In this document: positions 21,575-28,820 of the stretch, piece after piece
Position numbering within the stretch: the stretch's first letter is position 1
How the letters are laid out: each line of letters opens with the position of its first letter
NCBI GenBank assembly: GCA_041551965.1
Contig: JBFELU010000028.1
Coordinates: 1 to 28,820, forward strand
Direction of reading: 5' to 3'
From: JBFELU01 sp041551965
GTDB lineage: Bacteria; Actinomycetota; Acidimicrobiia; Spongiisociales; UBA11373
DNA: 28,820 bases
Made by a program: the position numbers and the translations under genes
The notes under the pieces: model-generated
The model's input: only the letters and a program-made list of their open reading frames with translations
Databases searched by the model: none
Told to the model about the DNA's origin: nothing

Positions 21575-22197
21575 CGCGGTGCAACGAGGTGGGCGGCCAG
21601 GTCCACCGCCTGCTTGGCGTTGCCCGCGTAACCGTCTGCTCCGAGCCTTTCGCCGGCCTCTGCGGTCACGGCGGCGCCACCGACCATCACCGGGGGAGCA
21701 GGATCCAATTCCTTGAGCGCGGCGATCGTCTCCCCCATGCGGGCGAGGGCGGTGGTGAGCAGGGCGCCGAGCCCCACGACGCCGGGGCCGTGCTCCCGGA
21801 CTGCGTCGACGAACCGTGTCGCCGGGACGTCGACGCCCAGGTCGATCACCCGGAACCCGGCCCCTTCGAGCATGGTGATCACCAGGTTCTTGCCGATGTC
21901 GTGGAGATCCCCCTGAACGGTGCCGATCACGACGGTGCCGCTCCCTTCGCCGGCGTCGGCGGCGAGAAGAGGCTTGAGGACCTCCATGGCCTGTTCCATC
22001 GCATCGGCGGCGATGAGCATCTCCGGAATGAAATACTCACCCCGGTCGAAGAGCTCGCCGACCTCACGCATCCCGGCGGTGAGGGCGTCGTCGGTGATGA
22101 CCTGGGGATCGGTCCCCGCCGCCAGGGCGTCGTTGACGAGGGCCACCGTGCGGTCGCCGTCTCCGATGATGAGGGCCTGACGGATTTCCTCCAGCAT
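21571..22197 (-). CDS. Corrinoid protein of methyltransferase system (MtbC/MtmC type)
   Basis: The 208-residue protein has the two-domain form of methyltransferase corrinoid proteins. A helical cap (about 1-85, with FDRGEYFIPEMLIAADAM) is followed by a Rossmann-like B12 domain with GDLHDIGKNLV (Asp97-His99-Gly102; His99 is the lower cobalt ligand), GLGALLTTAL and VMVGGAAVT. It carries the methyl group between a substrate-specific methyltransferase (the MttB homologues at 26781 and 28279) and a second methyltransferase (22208). The start at 22197 is preferred over the longer frame to 22305, which would run into the upstream methyltransferase gene; it lies 10 bases after that gene's stop. The last codons overlap the DUF1638 start. 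Confidence 0.92.
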   Translation of the reverse strand: MLEEIRQALIIGDGDRTVALVNDALAAGTDPQVITDDALTAGMREVGELFDRGEYFIPEMLIAADAMEQAMEVLKPLLAADAGEGSGTVVIGTVQGDLHDIGKNLVITMLEGAGFRVIDLGVDVPATRFVDAVREHGPGVVGLGALLTTALARMGETIAALKELDPAPPVMVGGAAVTAEAGERLGADGYAGNAKQAVDLAAHLVAPR

Positions 22198-22207
22198 TGA
22201 CGGCAAC

Positions 22208-23248
22208 TTAGCGCCCCCGTTCCACGGCTTCCACGAGCACGGCCAGGTTCTCGACGGGCGTGTCCACGGGAACCTCGCACCCGGTCCCGAGGATGTATCG
22301 GCCACCCTCGGCCGCCACGGCCAACCGCTCGTCGGCGGCGGCCGCCACGTCGGCCGGTGACCCGAAGCGCATCGTGGTGACGGGATCCAGGTTGCCGATG
22401 AGGCAGGTCCGGTCTCCGATGACTTTCTTTGCGGTGCCGAGATCGACCAGGTGGTCGATGGCGACGATGTCGGCCCCGGTGCCGGCTTGCAAGGAGAGGG
22501 CCCGGGTGTTGTCGCCGCAGATGTGGAGCGCGGTGAGCGCTCCGGCCGCCTTCCAGGCGGCGAACACGCGTTGATGGAGGGGGAGCACCCAGCGCTCGAA
22601 CATCGCCGGTGAGATCACGCTGCACGAGGCCAGCGAGTCGCCGCATTGGATGATGTCGGCCCCGGCGGCGATCTCGGCCAAGCCGAACGCGATCAGGCTC
22701 TGAGTCGTGATCTCCAGCATGTGCTCGAGTGCCGGGCGGAGCGTATCGTCGTGGCCGTGATGCACCCGGGCCACCATCCTGAGGAACTCGTCGATGCCCA
22801 CCAGGTAGGAGGCGAGAGCGAACGGTCCGGTCCCGGGGGCCCGGATGGCGATGTCCGGCCCGAGCACCTGACGAAGCCGGTGGATGGCCTCGAGGACCAC
22901 CGGCATCCGGCCGTCCCGTTGTGGGTCCGGTGGTTGGAGATCGAAGACGGCCTCGATCGAGGGGACCGCCGGACGCTCCAAAGAGGCGATGTCGTCGTCG
23001 GGGATCACCGTGCGGCACCCGAACCCCTCGGCGAGGTAGTAGTTGTCACAGTCGGGGAAGACGACGTCGTAGCCGATGCGTTCGTAGGCCTCGACGTGGG
23101 CCCGGGCCATGGCGGCGCCGTCCCGGCAATAGGTCCCGAGGGGGATACCCGACCAGCGAGCCGTCCAGTTGGCGACGTACGGCGCCACCGGGACCCGATC
23201 GGTGGGCCGGCCGCCGACGGCGCTACGGATCCGCTCGATGGCGTTCAT
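22208..23248 (-). CDS. UroD-family corrinoid methyltransferase (MtaA/MtbA/CmuA type)
   Basis: The 346-residue protein belongs to the uroporphyrinogen decarboxylase superfamily. The zinc-site pattern of the methyltransferase branch is visible: LHICGD (His242, Cys244) and GTGCEVP (Cys324). In methanogens such proteins pass the methyl group from a corrinoid protein to coenzyme M; in chloromethane users a relative (CmuA) works with folate enzymes. With a MetF-like gene divergent from it, tetrahydrofolate is the likely acceptor here, though the acceptor is not readable from sequence. It could also be a substrate-side methyltransferase. The ATG lies 8 bases from a TAGGGT hexamer that is half of a perfect palindrome, so the mRNA is nearly leaderless. 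Confidence 0.9.
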   Translation of the reverse strand: MNAIERIRSAVGGRPTDRVPVAPYVANWTARWSGIPLGTYCRDGAAMARAHVEAYERIGYDVVFPDCDNYYLAEGFGCRTVIPDDDIASLERPAVPSIEAVFDLQPPDPQRDGRMPVVLEAIHRLRQVLGPDIAIRAPGTGPFALASYLVGIDEFLRMVARVHHGHDDTLRPALEHMLEITTQSLIAFGLAEIAAGADIIQCGDSLASCSVISPAMFERWVLPLHQRVFAAWKAAGALTALHICGDNTRALSLQAGTGADIVAIDHLVDLGTAKKVIGDRTCLIGNLDPVTTMRFGSPADVAAAADERLAVAAEGGRYILGTGCEVPVDTPVENLAVLVEAVERGR

Positions 23249-23253
23249 CGTTG

Positions 23254-23271
23254 CGCACCCTATAGGGTGCG
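23254..23271. promoter_or_regulatory. 18-bp perfect palindrome, likely symmetric bidirectional promoter/operator
   Basis: CGCACCCTATAGGGTGCG is identical on both strands and sits between the divergent methyltransferase (start 23248) and MetF-like (start 23297) genes. It contains TAGGGT on each strand (23263-23268 plus; 23257-23262 minus), both fitting TAnnnT, so it may serve as a back-to-back pair of -10 boxes. It is also a suitable site for a dimeric regulator controlling both directions. Confidence 0.6.
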
Positions 23272-23296
23272 GCGACTATGAGGAGCCGGCGTCCCT

Positions 23297-24136
23297 GTGA
23301 CGAGTGAGGAGCGGGCCGCAGTCGCCCGGCTGCTGGCCGATCCGCTGTTCGAGGTGATTCCCATCAAAGGGGTCGATCGGCAGATCGATCACCTGCCGGA
23401 CGGGGCAATGGTCTCTGTGACGGCATCACCGGCCGCCGGTACCACGGCCGCGCTGGAACTGGTCGAGGAGCTGCAGAGGCGGGGCCACCGCGCGGTTCCC
23501 CACCTCGCGGCGAAGATGATTGAGAGTCGCGGCGCACTCGAGACCATCATCGAGAGGCTTGCCGACGTTCAGGTCACCCGGGTGTTCGTGATCGGCGGCG
23601 ACGCCGAACAAGCCGGGGAGTTCTCCGATGCGCTGGGGGTGTTGGAGGCCCTGCAGGAGATCGGCCATCCCTTCCTCGAGATCGGGATCGCCTGCTACCC
23701 GGACGGCCACGCCACCATCCCCGATGTCGTCCTCCTCGAAGCGCTCTGTGACAAGAGCGGGTATGCCACCTGGATGGCGAGCCAGGTGTGCTTCGACCCC
23801 AGGACGATCATTGGCTGGCTGGTGGCGCGGCGGCAGGAGGGGATCTCGGTCCCGATCCGCATCGGCATTCCCGGTGCCACGCACCTTGGCAAACTCCTGC
23901 GCATCTCGGCACAGATCGGCGTGGGGCGATCGGTCCGCTACCTCACCAAGAACAGGTCGCTGATCGGGAGGCTGGGACGACCCGGGGGCTACGTGCCCGA
24001 TGCGCTGGTCGACAACCTGATCGACGTGATCACCGATCCCGTCTGCGGCGTGGAGGGCTTCCACATCTTCACCTTCAACCAGGTGGAGGAGACCGAGGCC
24101 TGGCGAGCCTCCTATCGGGAGTACCTCGAGGGGTGA
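23297..24136 (+). CDS. Methylenetetrahydrofolate reductase (MetF)-like protein
   Basis: The 279-residue protein has the MetF barrel pattern: LFEVIPIKGV at the N-terminus, VTASPAAGTTAALELVEEL, VPHLAAKMI, VFVIGGDAEQAGEF, GIACYPDGHATIP, MASQVCFDP and GIPGATHLGKLL. MetF enzymes interconvert methylene- and methyl-tetrahydrofolate. In a locus with a corrinoid protein and methyltransferases, the enzyme probably runs in the oxidative direction, as proposed for MetF2 of chloromethane degraders. A GTG start at 23297 follows AGGAG at 23281-23285; the ATG at 23278 is in another frame and stops at once. The protein is of the short type, and I cannot tell whether it binds flavin. Confidence 0.82.
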   Translation: MTSEERAAVARLLADPLFEVIPIKGVDRQIDHLPDGAMVSVTASPAAGTTAALELVEELQRRGHRAVPHLAAKMIESRGALETIIERLADVQVTRVFVIGGDAEQAGEFSDALGVLEALQEIGHPFLEIGIACYPDGHATIPDVVLLEALCDKSGYATWMASQVCFDPRTIIGWLVARRQEGISVPIRIGIPGATHLGKLLRISAQIGVGRSVRYLTKNRSLIGRLGRPGGYVPDALVDNLIDVITDPVCGVEGFHIFTFNQVEETEAWRASYREYLEG

Positions 24137-24153
24137 GCCCACTCGCCGTGTTG

Positions 24154-24171
24154 GCCTATCATTTGATAGGC
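24154..24171. promoter_or_regulatory. Inverted repeat operator candidate before the amidinotransferase operon
   Basis: GCCTATCA, TT, TGATAGGC form an 18-base element with 8-bp perfect arms in the 62-base gap before the amidinotransferase. It contains TATCAT (24157-24162), five of six matches to TATAAT, so a bound regulator would cover the promoter. Both this site and the palindrome at 23254 contain CCTAT/ATAGG half-sites, closer together in the latter. Confidence 0.55.
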
Positions 24172-24186
24172 TGATCGCCGGCGACC

Positions 24187-24193
24187 GGAGAGG
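24187..24193 (+). promoter_or_regulatory. Shine-Dalgarno sequence choosing between two GTG starts
   Basis: GGAGAGG ends 2 bases before the GTG at 24196 and 5 bases before a second in-frame GTG at 24199. The usual spacing favours 24199. Confidence 0.55.
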
Positions 24194-24198
24194 TTGTG

Positions 24199-25332
24199 GT
24201 GACCCGTGTCAACTCGTGGAACGAGTGGGACCCCCTCGAGCACGTCATCGTGGGGCGCATCGATAGCCGCATGGTCGGCGCTCCCGAAGCCGGGATGGTC
24301 AACGCCTACCCGAGGCTGGGTCTGGCGGCGGGTGAGTGGACGCCGATTCCCGACGAATACCTGGAACGGGCCTCCGAGCAGATGGAAGCCTTCGTCGCGC
24401 TCCTGGAGAACCGGGGCATCCGGGTCGACCGCCCCACCTCGATGGACGACCGTCAGCACGTGCGAACTCCCGACTGGGAGTGCGACCACATGTTCGGCAC
24501 GATGCCGCCGCGCGACATCATCATGTGCCACGGCAACGAGATCCTCGAAGCCACCATGTCGCAGCGGTCCCGCTGGTTCGAGTTCCTCGCCTACAAGCCG
24601 CTGCTGCAGCAGTACTTCAAAGAGGACCCCAACTTCCTGTGGTCGGCCGCCCCGAAGCCGCGGCTGTCCGACGCCTCCTACGTGCCGAACTACTGGCACG
24701 ACTTCCACCACACCTGGTCCGAGGAGGAGCTGATGGCGAAGATGGAGCGTCTCGAGTGGCAGCTCACCGAGGAGGAGCCGCTGTTCGACGTCGCCGATGC
24801 CATGCGCTTCGGGAAGGACATCTTCATCCAGCACTCGGCGCCGTCCAACAAAGCCGGCCTCGATTGGTTCAAGCGCCACTTCGAAGCCCGTGGCTACCGG
24901 GTCCATCACCTGGCCTTCGGCGGGACCCCGGTGCCATGGCACATCGACGTCACGCTGGTGCCGCTGCGGCCCGGGCTGATCGTGGTCAACCCCGACTACC
25001 CGTCGCTGTACCCCGAGTTCTACGAGCTGTTCCGGATCAACGATTGGGAGATCGTCGAAGCGGTGCCTCCCTCCGGGGCCGAGCAACCGCCCTACACCTT
25101 CTGTCACGCGTGCCTCGGCTACAACGTGTTCTCACTCGGCCCCAACACGCTGTGTGTCGAGGCCAACGAGGTCGCCTTCATGGAGCAGCTCGACGGCCTC
25201 GGCTTCGATGTGATCCCGGTGCCCTTCATCGACGTCTCGATGTTCGGCGGGGCGCTGCACTGTGCCACCGTCGACGTGGAGCGTGACGGCGACCTGGAGG
25301 ACTACTTCCCCAAGCAGATTCCGGGTTTCTAG
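24199..25332 (+). CDS. AGAT-like amidinotransferase (glycine amidinotransferase family)
   Basis: The 377-residue protein is a clear member of the arginine:glycine amidinotransferase family. It has VNSWNEWDPLEHVIVGR at the N-terminus, PPRDIIMCHGNEILEA, LFDVADAMRFGKDIF (catalytic Asp), PWHIDVTLVPLRPG (catalytic His), and GGALHCATVDV near the end (Cys nucleophile). Numbered from this GTG these are Asp197 or Asp200, His248 and Cys355. Such enzymes move the amidino group of arginine to an amine through a Cys-amidino intermediate; AGAT makes guanidinoacetate. The residue before the His is Trp, where vertebrate AGAT has Met as I recall, so the acceptor may not be glycine. It is first in an apparent operon with an aminotransferase (gap 29 bases) and MttB (gap 27 bases). 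The substrate is open. Confidence 0.85.
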   Translation: MTRVNSWNEWDPLEHVIVGRIDSRMVGAPEAGMVNAYPRLGLAAGEWTPIPDEYLERASEQMEAFVALLENRGIRVDRPTSMDDRQHVRTPDWECDHMFGTMPPRDIIMCHGNEILEATMSQRSRWFEFLAYKPLLQQYFKEDPNFLWSAAPKPRLSDASYVPNYWHDFHHTWSEEELMAKMERLEWQLTEEEPLFDVADAMRFGKDIFIQHSAPSNKAGLDWFKRHFEARGYRVHHLAFGGTPVPWHIDVTLVPLRPGLIVVNPDYPSLYPEFYELFRINDWEIVEAVPPSGAEQPPYTFCHACLGYNVFSLGPNTLCVEANEVAFMEQLDGLGFDVIPVPFIDVSMFGGALHCATVDVERDGDLEDYFPKQIPGF

Positions 25333-25361
25333 GTCCCCGGCGAGCAGAGAGAGGCGAGCAC

Positions 25362-26753
25362 ATGGCGCATACCAGAGAAACCCGGGAACTGATCGAAAGG
25401 GACAAGCGGCATCACCTGCACCCCTACCAGGTGTTCGATGTGTTCTCTGAGGAAGGGGCGCTGCCGATCCACTCGGGAGAGGGGGCCTTCGTCACCGATA
25501 CCGACGGGACCCGTTACCTCGACGCCGTCGGGGGGTTGTGGTGCAACAACGTCGGCCTGGGGCGCAATGACATGGTCGAGGCGATCGCGGATCAGGCGCG
25601 TCGCCTCGCCTATTCGTCGCCGTTCGTCGATCTCACTCACGCCCCGGCCGCCAACTTGGCCGCCAAACTCGCCGAACTCGCCCCCGGCGACCTGAACCAC
25701 GTGTTCTTCAGCACCGGCGGTTCCACGGCCAACGACATGGCCTTCCGTCTGGTGCAGTTCTTCCAGAACGTGCGCGGCAAACCACACAAGCGCCACTTCA
25801 TCTCGCGGATCGACGCCTATCACGGCCAGACCTATGCGGCGGTGTCGCTGGGCGGCAAGCCGGGGGACAAGATCGCCGAGTTCGAGTTCCTCGACAACGT
25901 GCATCACCTGTCGTCGCCGAACATCTACCGCTACGGCGGTGGTCTGTCCGAGCAGGAGTTCGCCGACAACCTGGTCGACGAGTTCGTGGCCAAGGTCGAG
26001 GAGCTGGGCGGGTCCGAGCACGTGGCCGGGTTCATCGCCGAGCCGGTCATGGGCGCCGGGGGAGTCGTTCCCCCGCCGGCCAACTACCTGAAGCGGATCT
26101 GGGAGTACTGCCGCGACAACGACATCATCTATGTCTCCGACGAGGTGGTGACCGGGTTTGGGAGGCTCGGCGAATGGTTCGCCACCGAGCCGCTGTTCGG
26201 GATCACCCCCGACATCATCACCTCCGCCAAGGGGCTCACCAGCGGATACATCCCGTTGGGTGCCACGATCTTCTCGGATCGGATCTTCGACGTGATTGCC
26301 GAACCGGGGTACGAGCGCTATTTCCCCCTCGGCTTCACCTACGGGGGACACCCGGTGGCCTGTGCCGCCGGTCTCAAGAACATCGAGATCATGGAGGACG
26401 AGGGGATCCTGGAGCACGTTCGCGACGTGGGTCCCTACTTCATGGAGCGGCTCAACACGCTGCGGGACCTCCCGATGGTCGGCGACGTCCGCGGGTCGCA
26501 CCTGATGGTCTGCGTCGAGTTCGTGCGCGACCTCGAGACCGGCGAGCCCTACCCCGATGCCATCGACATCGGCCACCGGGTCGCCAACGAGGCCGACGCC
26601 CTGGGGCTCATCGTGAGGCCGGTGGAGAACCTGAACATCATGTCGCCGTCGCTCATCATCACCCGAGACGACGTCGACTTCATCGTGGAGACCCTGCGCC
26701 GGGCAATTCCGGCCGCCCATGCCAAGGCCGAGGAGGACATGCTCACCCTGTGA
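25362..26753 (+). CDS. Class III PLP aminotransferase (omega-amino acid:pyruvate type)
   Basis: The 463-residue protein has VFFSTGGSTANDMAFRL (PLP phosphate site), IYVSDEVVTGFGRLGEW with Asp260, and Lys290 in TSAKGLTSGYIPLG. The pattern fits omega-transaminases that use pyruvate with beta-alanine, 4-aminobutyrate, taurine or similar amines. It is only distantly like the first aminotransferase in this window. A purine-rich GAGAGAGGCGAG site precedes the ATG. Being between the amidinotransferase and MttB, it may remove the amino group from the product of demethylation or deamidination; the true substrate cannot be read. Confidence 0.88.
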   Translation: MAHTRETRELIERDKRHHLHPYQVFDVFSEEGALPIHSGEGAFVTDTDGTRYLDAVGGLWCNNVGLGRNDMVEAIADQARRLAYSSPFVDLTHAPAANLAAKLAELAPGDLNHVFFSTGGSTANDMAFRLVQFFQNVRGKPHKRHFISRIDAYHGQTYAAVSLGGKPGDKIAEFEFLDNVHHLSSPNIYRYGGGLSEQEFADNLVDEFVAKVEELGGSEHVAGFIAEPVMGAGGVVPPPANYLKRIWEYCRDNDIIYVSDEVVTGFGRLGEWFATEPLFGITPDIITSAKGLTSGYIPLGATIFSDRIFDVIAEPGYERYFPLGFTYGGHPVACAAGLKNIEIMEDEGILEHVRDVGPYFMERLNTLRDLPMVGDVRGSHLMVCVEFVRDLETGEPYPDAIDIGHRVANEADALGLIVRPVENLNIMSPSLIITRDDVDFIVETLRRAIPAAHAKAEEDMLTL

Positions 26754-26780
26754 TCCGAGATGTGAGCTGAGAGGACGAGG

Positions 26781-28271
26781 ATGCTGGACGGCTTCACCCG
26801 CAGGTTCCCGCCGTTGGAGGTGCTCACCCCCGAGGAGGTCGAGTCGATCCACCGGGGTGCGCTCTACGTCCTCGAGCGGACCGGCATGCGGATCGACCAC
26901 GCTGAAGCCCTCAGGCTGCTGGCCGACGGGGGGTGCCGGGTCGACGAAGGGGAGGGCCGGGTCCGTTTCCCCTCGGCGCTCGTCGAGGAGTGCCTGCGAT
27001 CGGTGCCGAGTCACTTCCGGCTTCGGGCCCGCGATCCCGGCAACGATCTCATGCTCGGAGGCGACTCCTTCTACTTCATGCAGGGCATGGGCATGAAGTT
27101 CGTGGATCTCGACACCTGGGAGACGAGAGCCGCCACCGCCGCCGAGCACCGCGACGCCATGATCGTGGCCGATGCGCTGCCCCACACCCACCTGGCGGAG
27201 GCCTGGGAGATCTACACGGATCGTGACCGGATCCCCCCGGTGATGACGATGCTTGAGAACCTCGCCAGTGGGATTCGCTATTCGTCGAAGACCCAGGTGG
27301 CGGGGAACGTCGAAGGCACCGAGGTCTTTGCGATCCGTATGGCCCAGGCGGTCGGTACCGATCTTTTCCCGGAGATCGAGCACACGTCACCCTTGACGAT
27401 TCCGGGGAACGGGGTCGAGGCGGCTTTCCGGTACATCGACGCCGGCATGCCGATCACTCCCGCCCTCGGCGTCGCCATGGGCGGGCAGGGACCGGCAACG
27501 ATGGCCGGGTCGGTCGTGCTCCAGGTGGCCGAGACGATGGGGTGGGCGGTGTTGACGCAGCTGTATCGCACCGGTGCGGCGATTGCCATCCACCATGGCG
27601 CCGGTGCGCTCGACATGCGCAGCGGCATCGACATCTGGGGCGGGCCGGCCGTGTCGATCTCCACCGCGATGATGCATCAGGTGCTCCGCAGCTACCGGAT
27701 CCCGGCGTGGTCGAATGCCGGCTTTGCCAGCGACTCGAAGAAGATCGATTTTCAGGCGGGCTTCGAGAAGTCGACCGGGGCGCTGATGGCGGCCCTCTCC
27801 GGCGGCCACGTCCAGCTGTTCCAGGGGGGATCGTCCAGCGAGCTCCTCTACAGCCCGGAGCTGTCGGTGATGGATGACGATATCGCCGGCTGGATCGGGC
27901 GGGTCCTCGAAGGAGTCCGGGTGGACGATGAGACGTTGGCGGTCGAGGTGATCGACGACGTCGGTGTGGTGCCGGGCCATTACCTCGGGCATGCTCACAC
28001 CAGGGAGTGGTGGGACAAGGAGGACGCCTTTCTGGCGGTCACCGACCACGAGCCCTACTCGTCGTGGGTGACCTCGGGGAAGCCGGACATGCTGAGCCGG
28101 GCCCGGGACAAGGTCGAGGAGATCCTCGGGACTCACCGGCCGCTGCCGCTGACGGCGGAGGAGGAACGCGGCGTCGAGGGAATCCTCGACGAGGCCCGCC
28201 GCTACTACCGCGACCGGGATGCCATCGGCGACGACGAGTGGTCGGCCTACCTGGCGGTGCTCGAAGAGTGA
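26781..28271 (+). CDS. Non-pyrrolysine MttB-family methyltransferase
   Basis: The 496-residue protein belongs to the trimethylamine methyltransferase (MttB) superfamily (LTPEEVESIHRGALYVLERT near the start, GGQGPATMAGSVVLQVAE in the barrel, and WSNAGFASDSKKIDFQAG). Methanogen MttB needs pyrrolysine coded by an in-frame TAG; here the frame is open throughout, so this is the pyrrolysine-free group. Known members of that group demethylate glycine betaine, proline betaine, carnitine or gamma-butyrobetaine and give the methyl group to a corrinoid protein. The corrinoid protein at 21571 is the likely acceptor. GAGG at 26771-26774 precedes the ATG. It ends 7 bases from the stop of the tail-to-tail paralogue. 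Confidence 0.92.
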   Translation: MLDGFTRRFPPLEVLTPEEVESIHRGALYVLERTGMRIDHAEALRLLADGGCRVDEGEGRVRFPSALVEECLRSVPSHFRLRARDPGNDLMLGGDSFYFMQGMGMKFVDLDTWETRAATAAEHRDAMIVADALPHTHLAEAWEIYTDRDRIPPVMTMLENLASGIRYSSKTQVAGNVEGTEVFAIRMAQAVGTDLFPEIEHTSPLTIPGNGVEAAFRYIDAGMPITPALGVAMGGQGPATMAGSVVLQVAETMGWAVLTQLYRTGAAIAIHHGAGALDMRSGIDIWGGPAVSISTAMMHQVLRSYRIPAWSNAGFASDSKKIDFQAGFEKSTGALMAALSGGHVQLFQGGSSSELLYSPELSVMDDDIAGWIGRVLEGVRVDDETLAVEVIDDVGVVPGHYLGHAHTREWWDKEDAFLAVTDHEPYSSWVTSGKPDMLSRARDKVEEILGTHRPLPLTAEEERGVEGILDEARRYYRDRDAIGDDEWSAYLAVLEE

Positions 28272-28278
28272 GCCCCCG

Positions 28279-28820
28279 TCAGGCAGCGTCGAGGGCGGCT
28301 TCGTAGGCGGCCCACTCCTCATCGGTGATGAGGCCCTCTTTGCGGTAGTGGTCCCGGGCGTCGCTCAGCATCCGTTCGACGGCTCGCTCCTGCTCATCGG
28401 TGAGGGGTTCGGGCCGGTGTGTAGAAAGAAGGTGGTCCATCCTCTCCCGGGCCAGGTCGAGCATGTCCTTCTTCCCGCTCTCCTTCCACACCGGGTAGGC
28501 CTCCTGGTCGGCGACCTCGGGGAAGAAGTGCTCGCTGCGCCAGTGCTCTCTGGTGTGTGCGGTGTTGAGGTAGTGCCCGGGGATAGGCCCGACCTCGTTG
28601 ATGAGGTCGATGGCCAGGGTGTCCCGGTTCACGTCGACGCCACCCAGCATGCGGCCCACCCACCCGGCGACGTCGTCGTCCATGATCGACAGCACCGGGT
28701 GGTACACGAGCTCGCCGGTGGTGCCCCCCTGGAAGATGTGGAGGTTGCCGCCCGACAGCGCCGCCACCAGGGTCCCCAGCGCCTTCTCGTAGGCGCACTG
28801 GTAGTCGAACTTCTTCGACA
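28279..28820 (-). CDS. Second MttB-family methyltransferase, 3' part only
   Basis: The frame is open from the window edge to its stop and codes for about 179 C-terminal residues of an MttB-superfamily protein. It aligns along its length with the C-terminus of the neighbour at 26781: VAALSGGNLHIFQGG versus MAALSGGHVQLFQGG, SIMDDDVAGWVGRML versus SVMDDDIAGWIGRVL, and PGHYLNTAHTREHW versus PGHYLGHAHTREWW. The GTG at 28767 is an internal Val, and the coding frame continues upstream beyond 28820 (SKKFDYQCAYEKALGTLV). It is therefore a real gene cut by the window end. Conserved differences suggest a paralogue with another substrate. Confidence 0.92.
   Translation of the reverse strand, partial: SKKFDYQCAYEKALGTLVAALSGGNLHIFQGGTTGELVYHPVLSIMDDDVAGWVGRMLGGVDVNRDTLAIDLINEVGPIPGHYLNTAHTREHWRSEHFFPEVADQEAYPVWKESGKKDMLDLARERMDHLLSTHRPEPLTDEQERAVERMLSDARDHYRKEGLITDEEWAAYEAALDAA

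Noticed and set aside
21571..22197. Corrinoid protein as the missing B12 subunit of the mutase
   Set aside because: It has the helical cap domain and neighbours of methyltransferase corrinoid proteins, and it is far from the mutase gene.
26781..28271. Pyrrolysine use in the MttB homologue
   Set aside because: The frame is open with normal length and has no in-frame TAG, so it belongs to the pyrrolysine-free branch.

Overview
GC-rich chromosomal DNA, most likely from an uncultured actinobacterium (Actinomycetota). The evidence is a class A penicillin-binding protein with two C-terminal PASTA domains, a strong third-position GC bias in nearly every gene, GTG starts, and several TAnnnT promoter hexamers placed so close to start codons that transcripts would be leaderless or nearly so. 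I see no tRNA, rRNA, CRISPR array, transposase or phage gene. No stretch longer than about 165 bases lacks a gene. The window starts inside a repeat and ends inside a gene.

Layout. (1) 1-1541: a secreted RTX-type calcium-binding repeat protein of lower GC, bracketed by a 105-bp direct repeat that belongs to the 3' part of a small conserved-looking gene on the minus strand. (2) 1606-6592: a bifunctional penicillin-binding protein (minus), then the catalytic subunit of a methylmalonyl-CoA mutase and an EamA-type transporter (plus). (3) 6631-13741: a tightly overlapping plus-strand operon holding an aldehyde:ferredoxin oxidoreductase (AOR) family tungsten/molybdenum enzyme, a lipoprotein, a TiaS-like GIDDTD protein, a small membrane protein, a MoaD/ThiS-MoeA fusion and a MoeA-periplasmic-binding-like fusion. 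A second, divergent AOR-family enzyme converges on it (13738-15555, minus). (4) 15626-20883: enolase-superfamily dehydratase/racemase, L-2-hydroxyglutarate oxidase, class III aminotransferase and CoA-acylating methylmalonate-semialdehyde dehydrogenase. (5) 20870-28820: a corrinoid methyl-transfer locus. It holds a DUF1638 protein, a corrinoid protein and a UroD-family methyltransferase (minus), and divergently a MetF-like reductase, an AGAT-like amidinotransferase, a second class III aminotransferase and a non-pyrrolysine MttB-family methyltransferase. A second MttB paralogue, cut by the window end, lies tail to tail with the first.

How it may work together. Region 3 looks like an enzyme supplied with its own cofactor insertion genes: two MoeA domains, one carrying an N-terminal MoaD-like sulfur-carrier domain whose Gly-Gly is buried inside the fusion. 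Region 5 has the parts for taking a methyl group from a methylated amine (MttB), passing it through a corrinoid protein to a second methyltransferase, and oxidising methyl-tetrahydrofolate (MetF-like). The amidinotransferase and aminotransferase sit in the same apparent operon as MttB, which suggests a methylated amino or guanidino compound as substrate. Two palindromes mark the promoters of this locus. Regions 4 and 2 could deliver and use propionyl-CoA/methylmalonyl-CoA. Substrates are inferences; family assignments come from motifs read directly in the translations.
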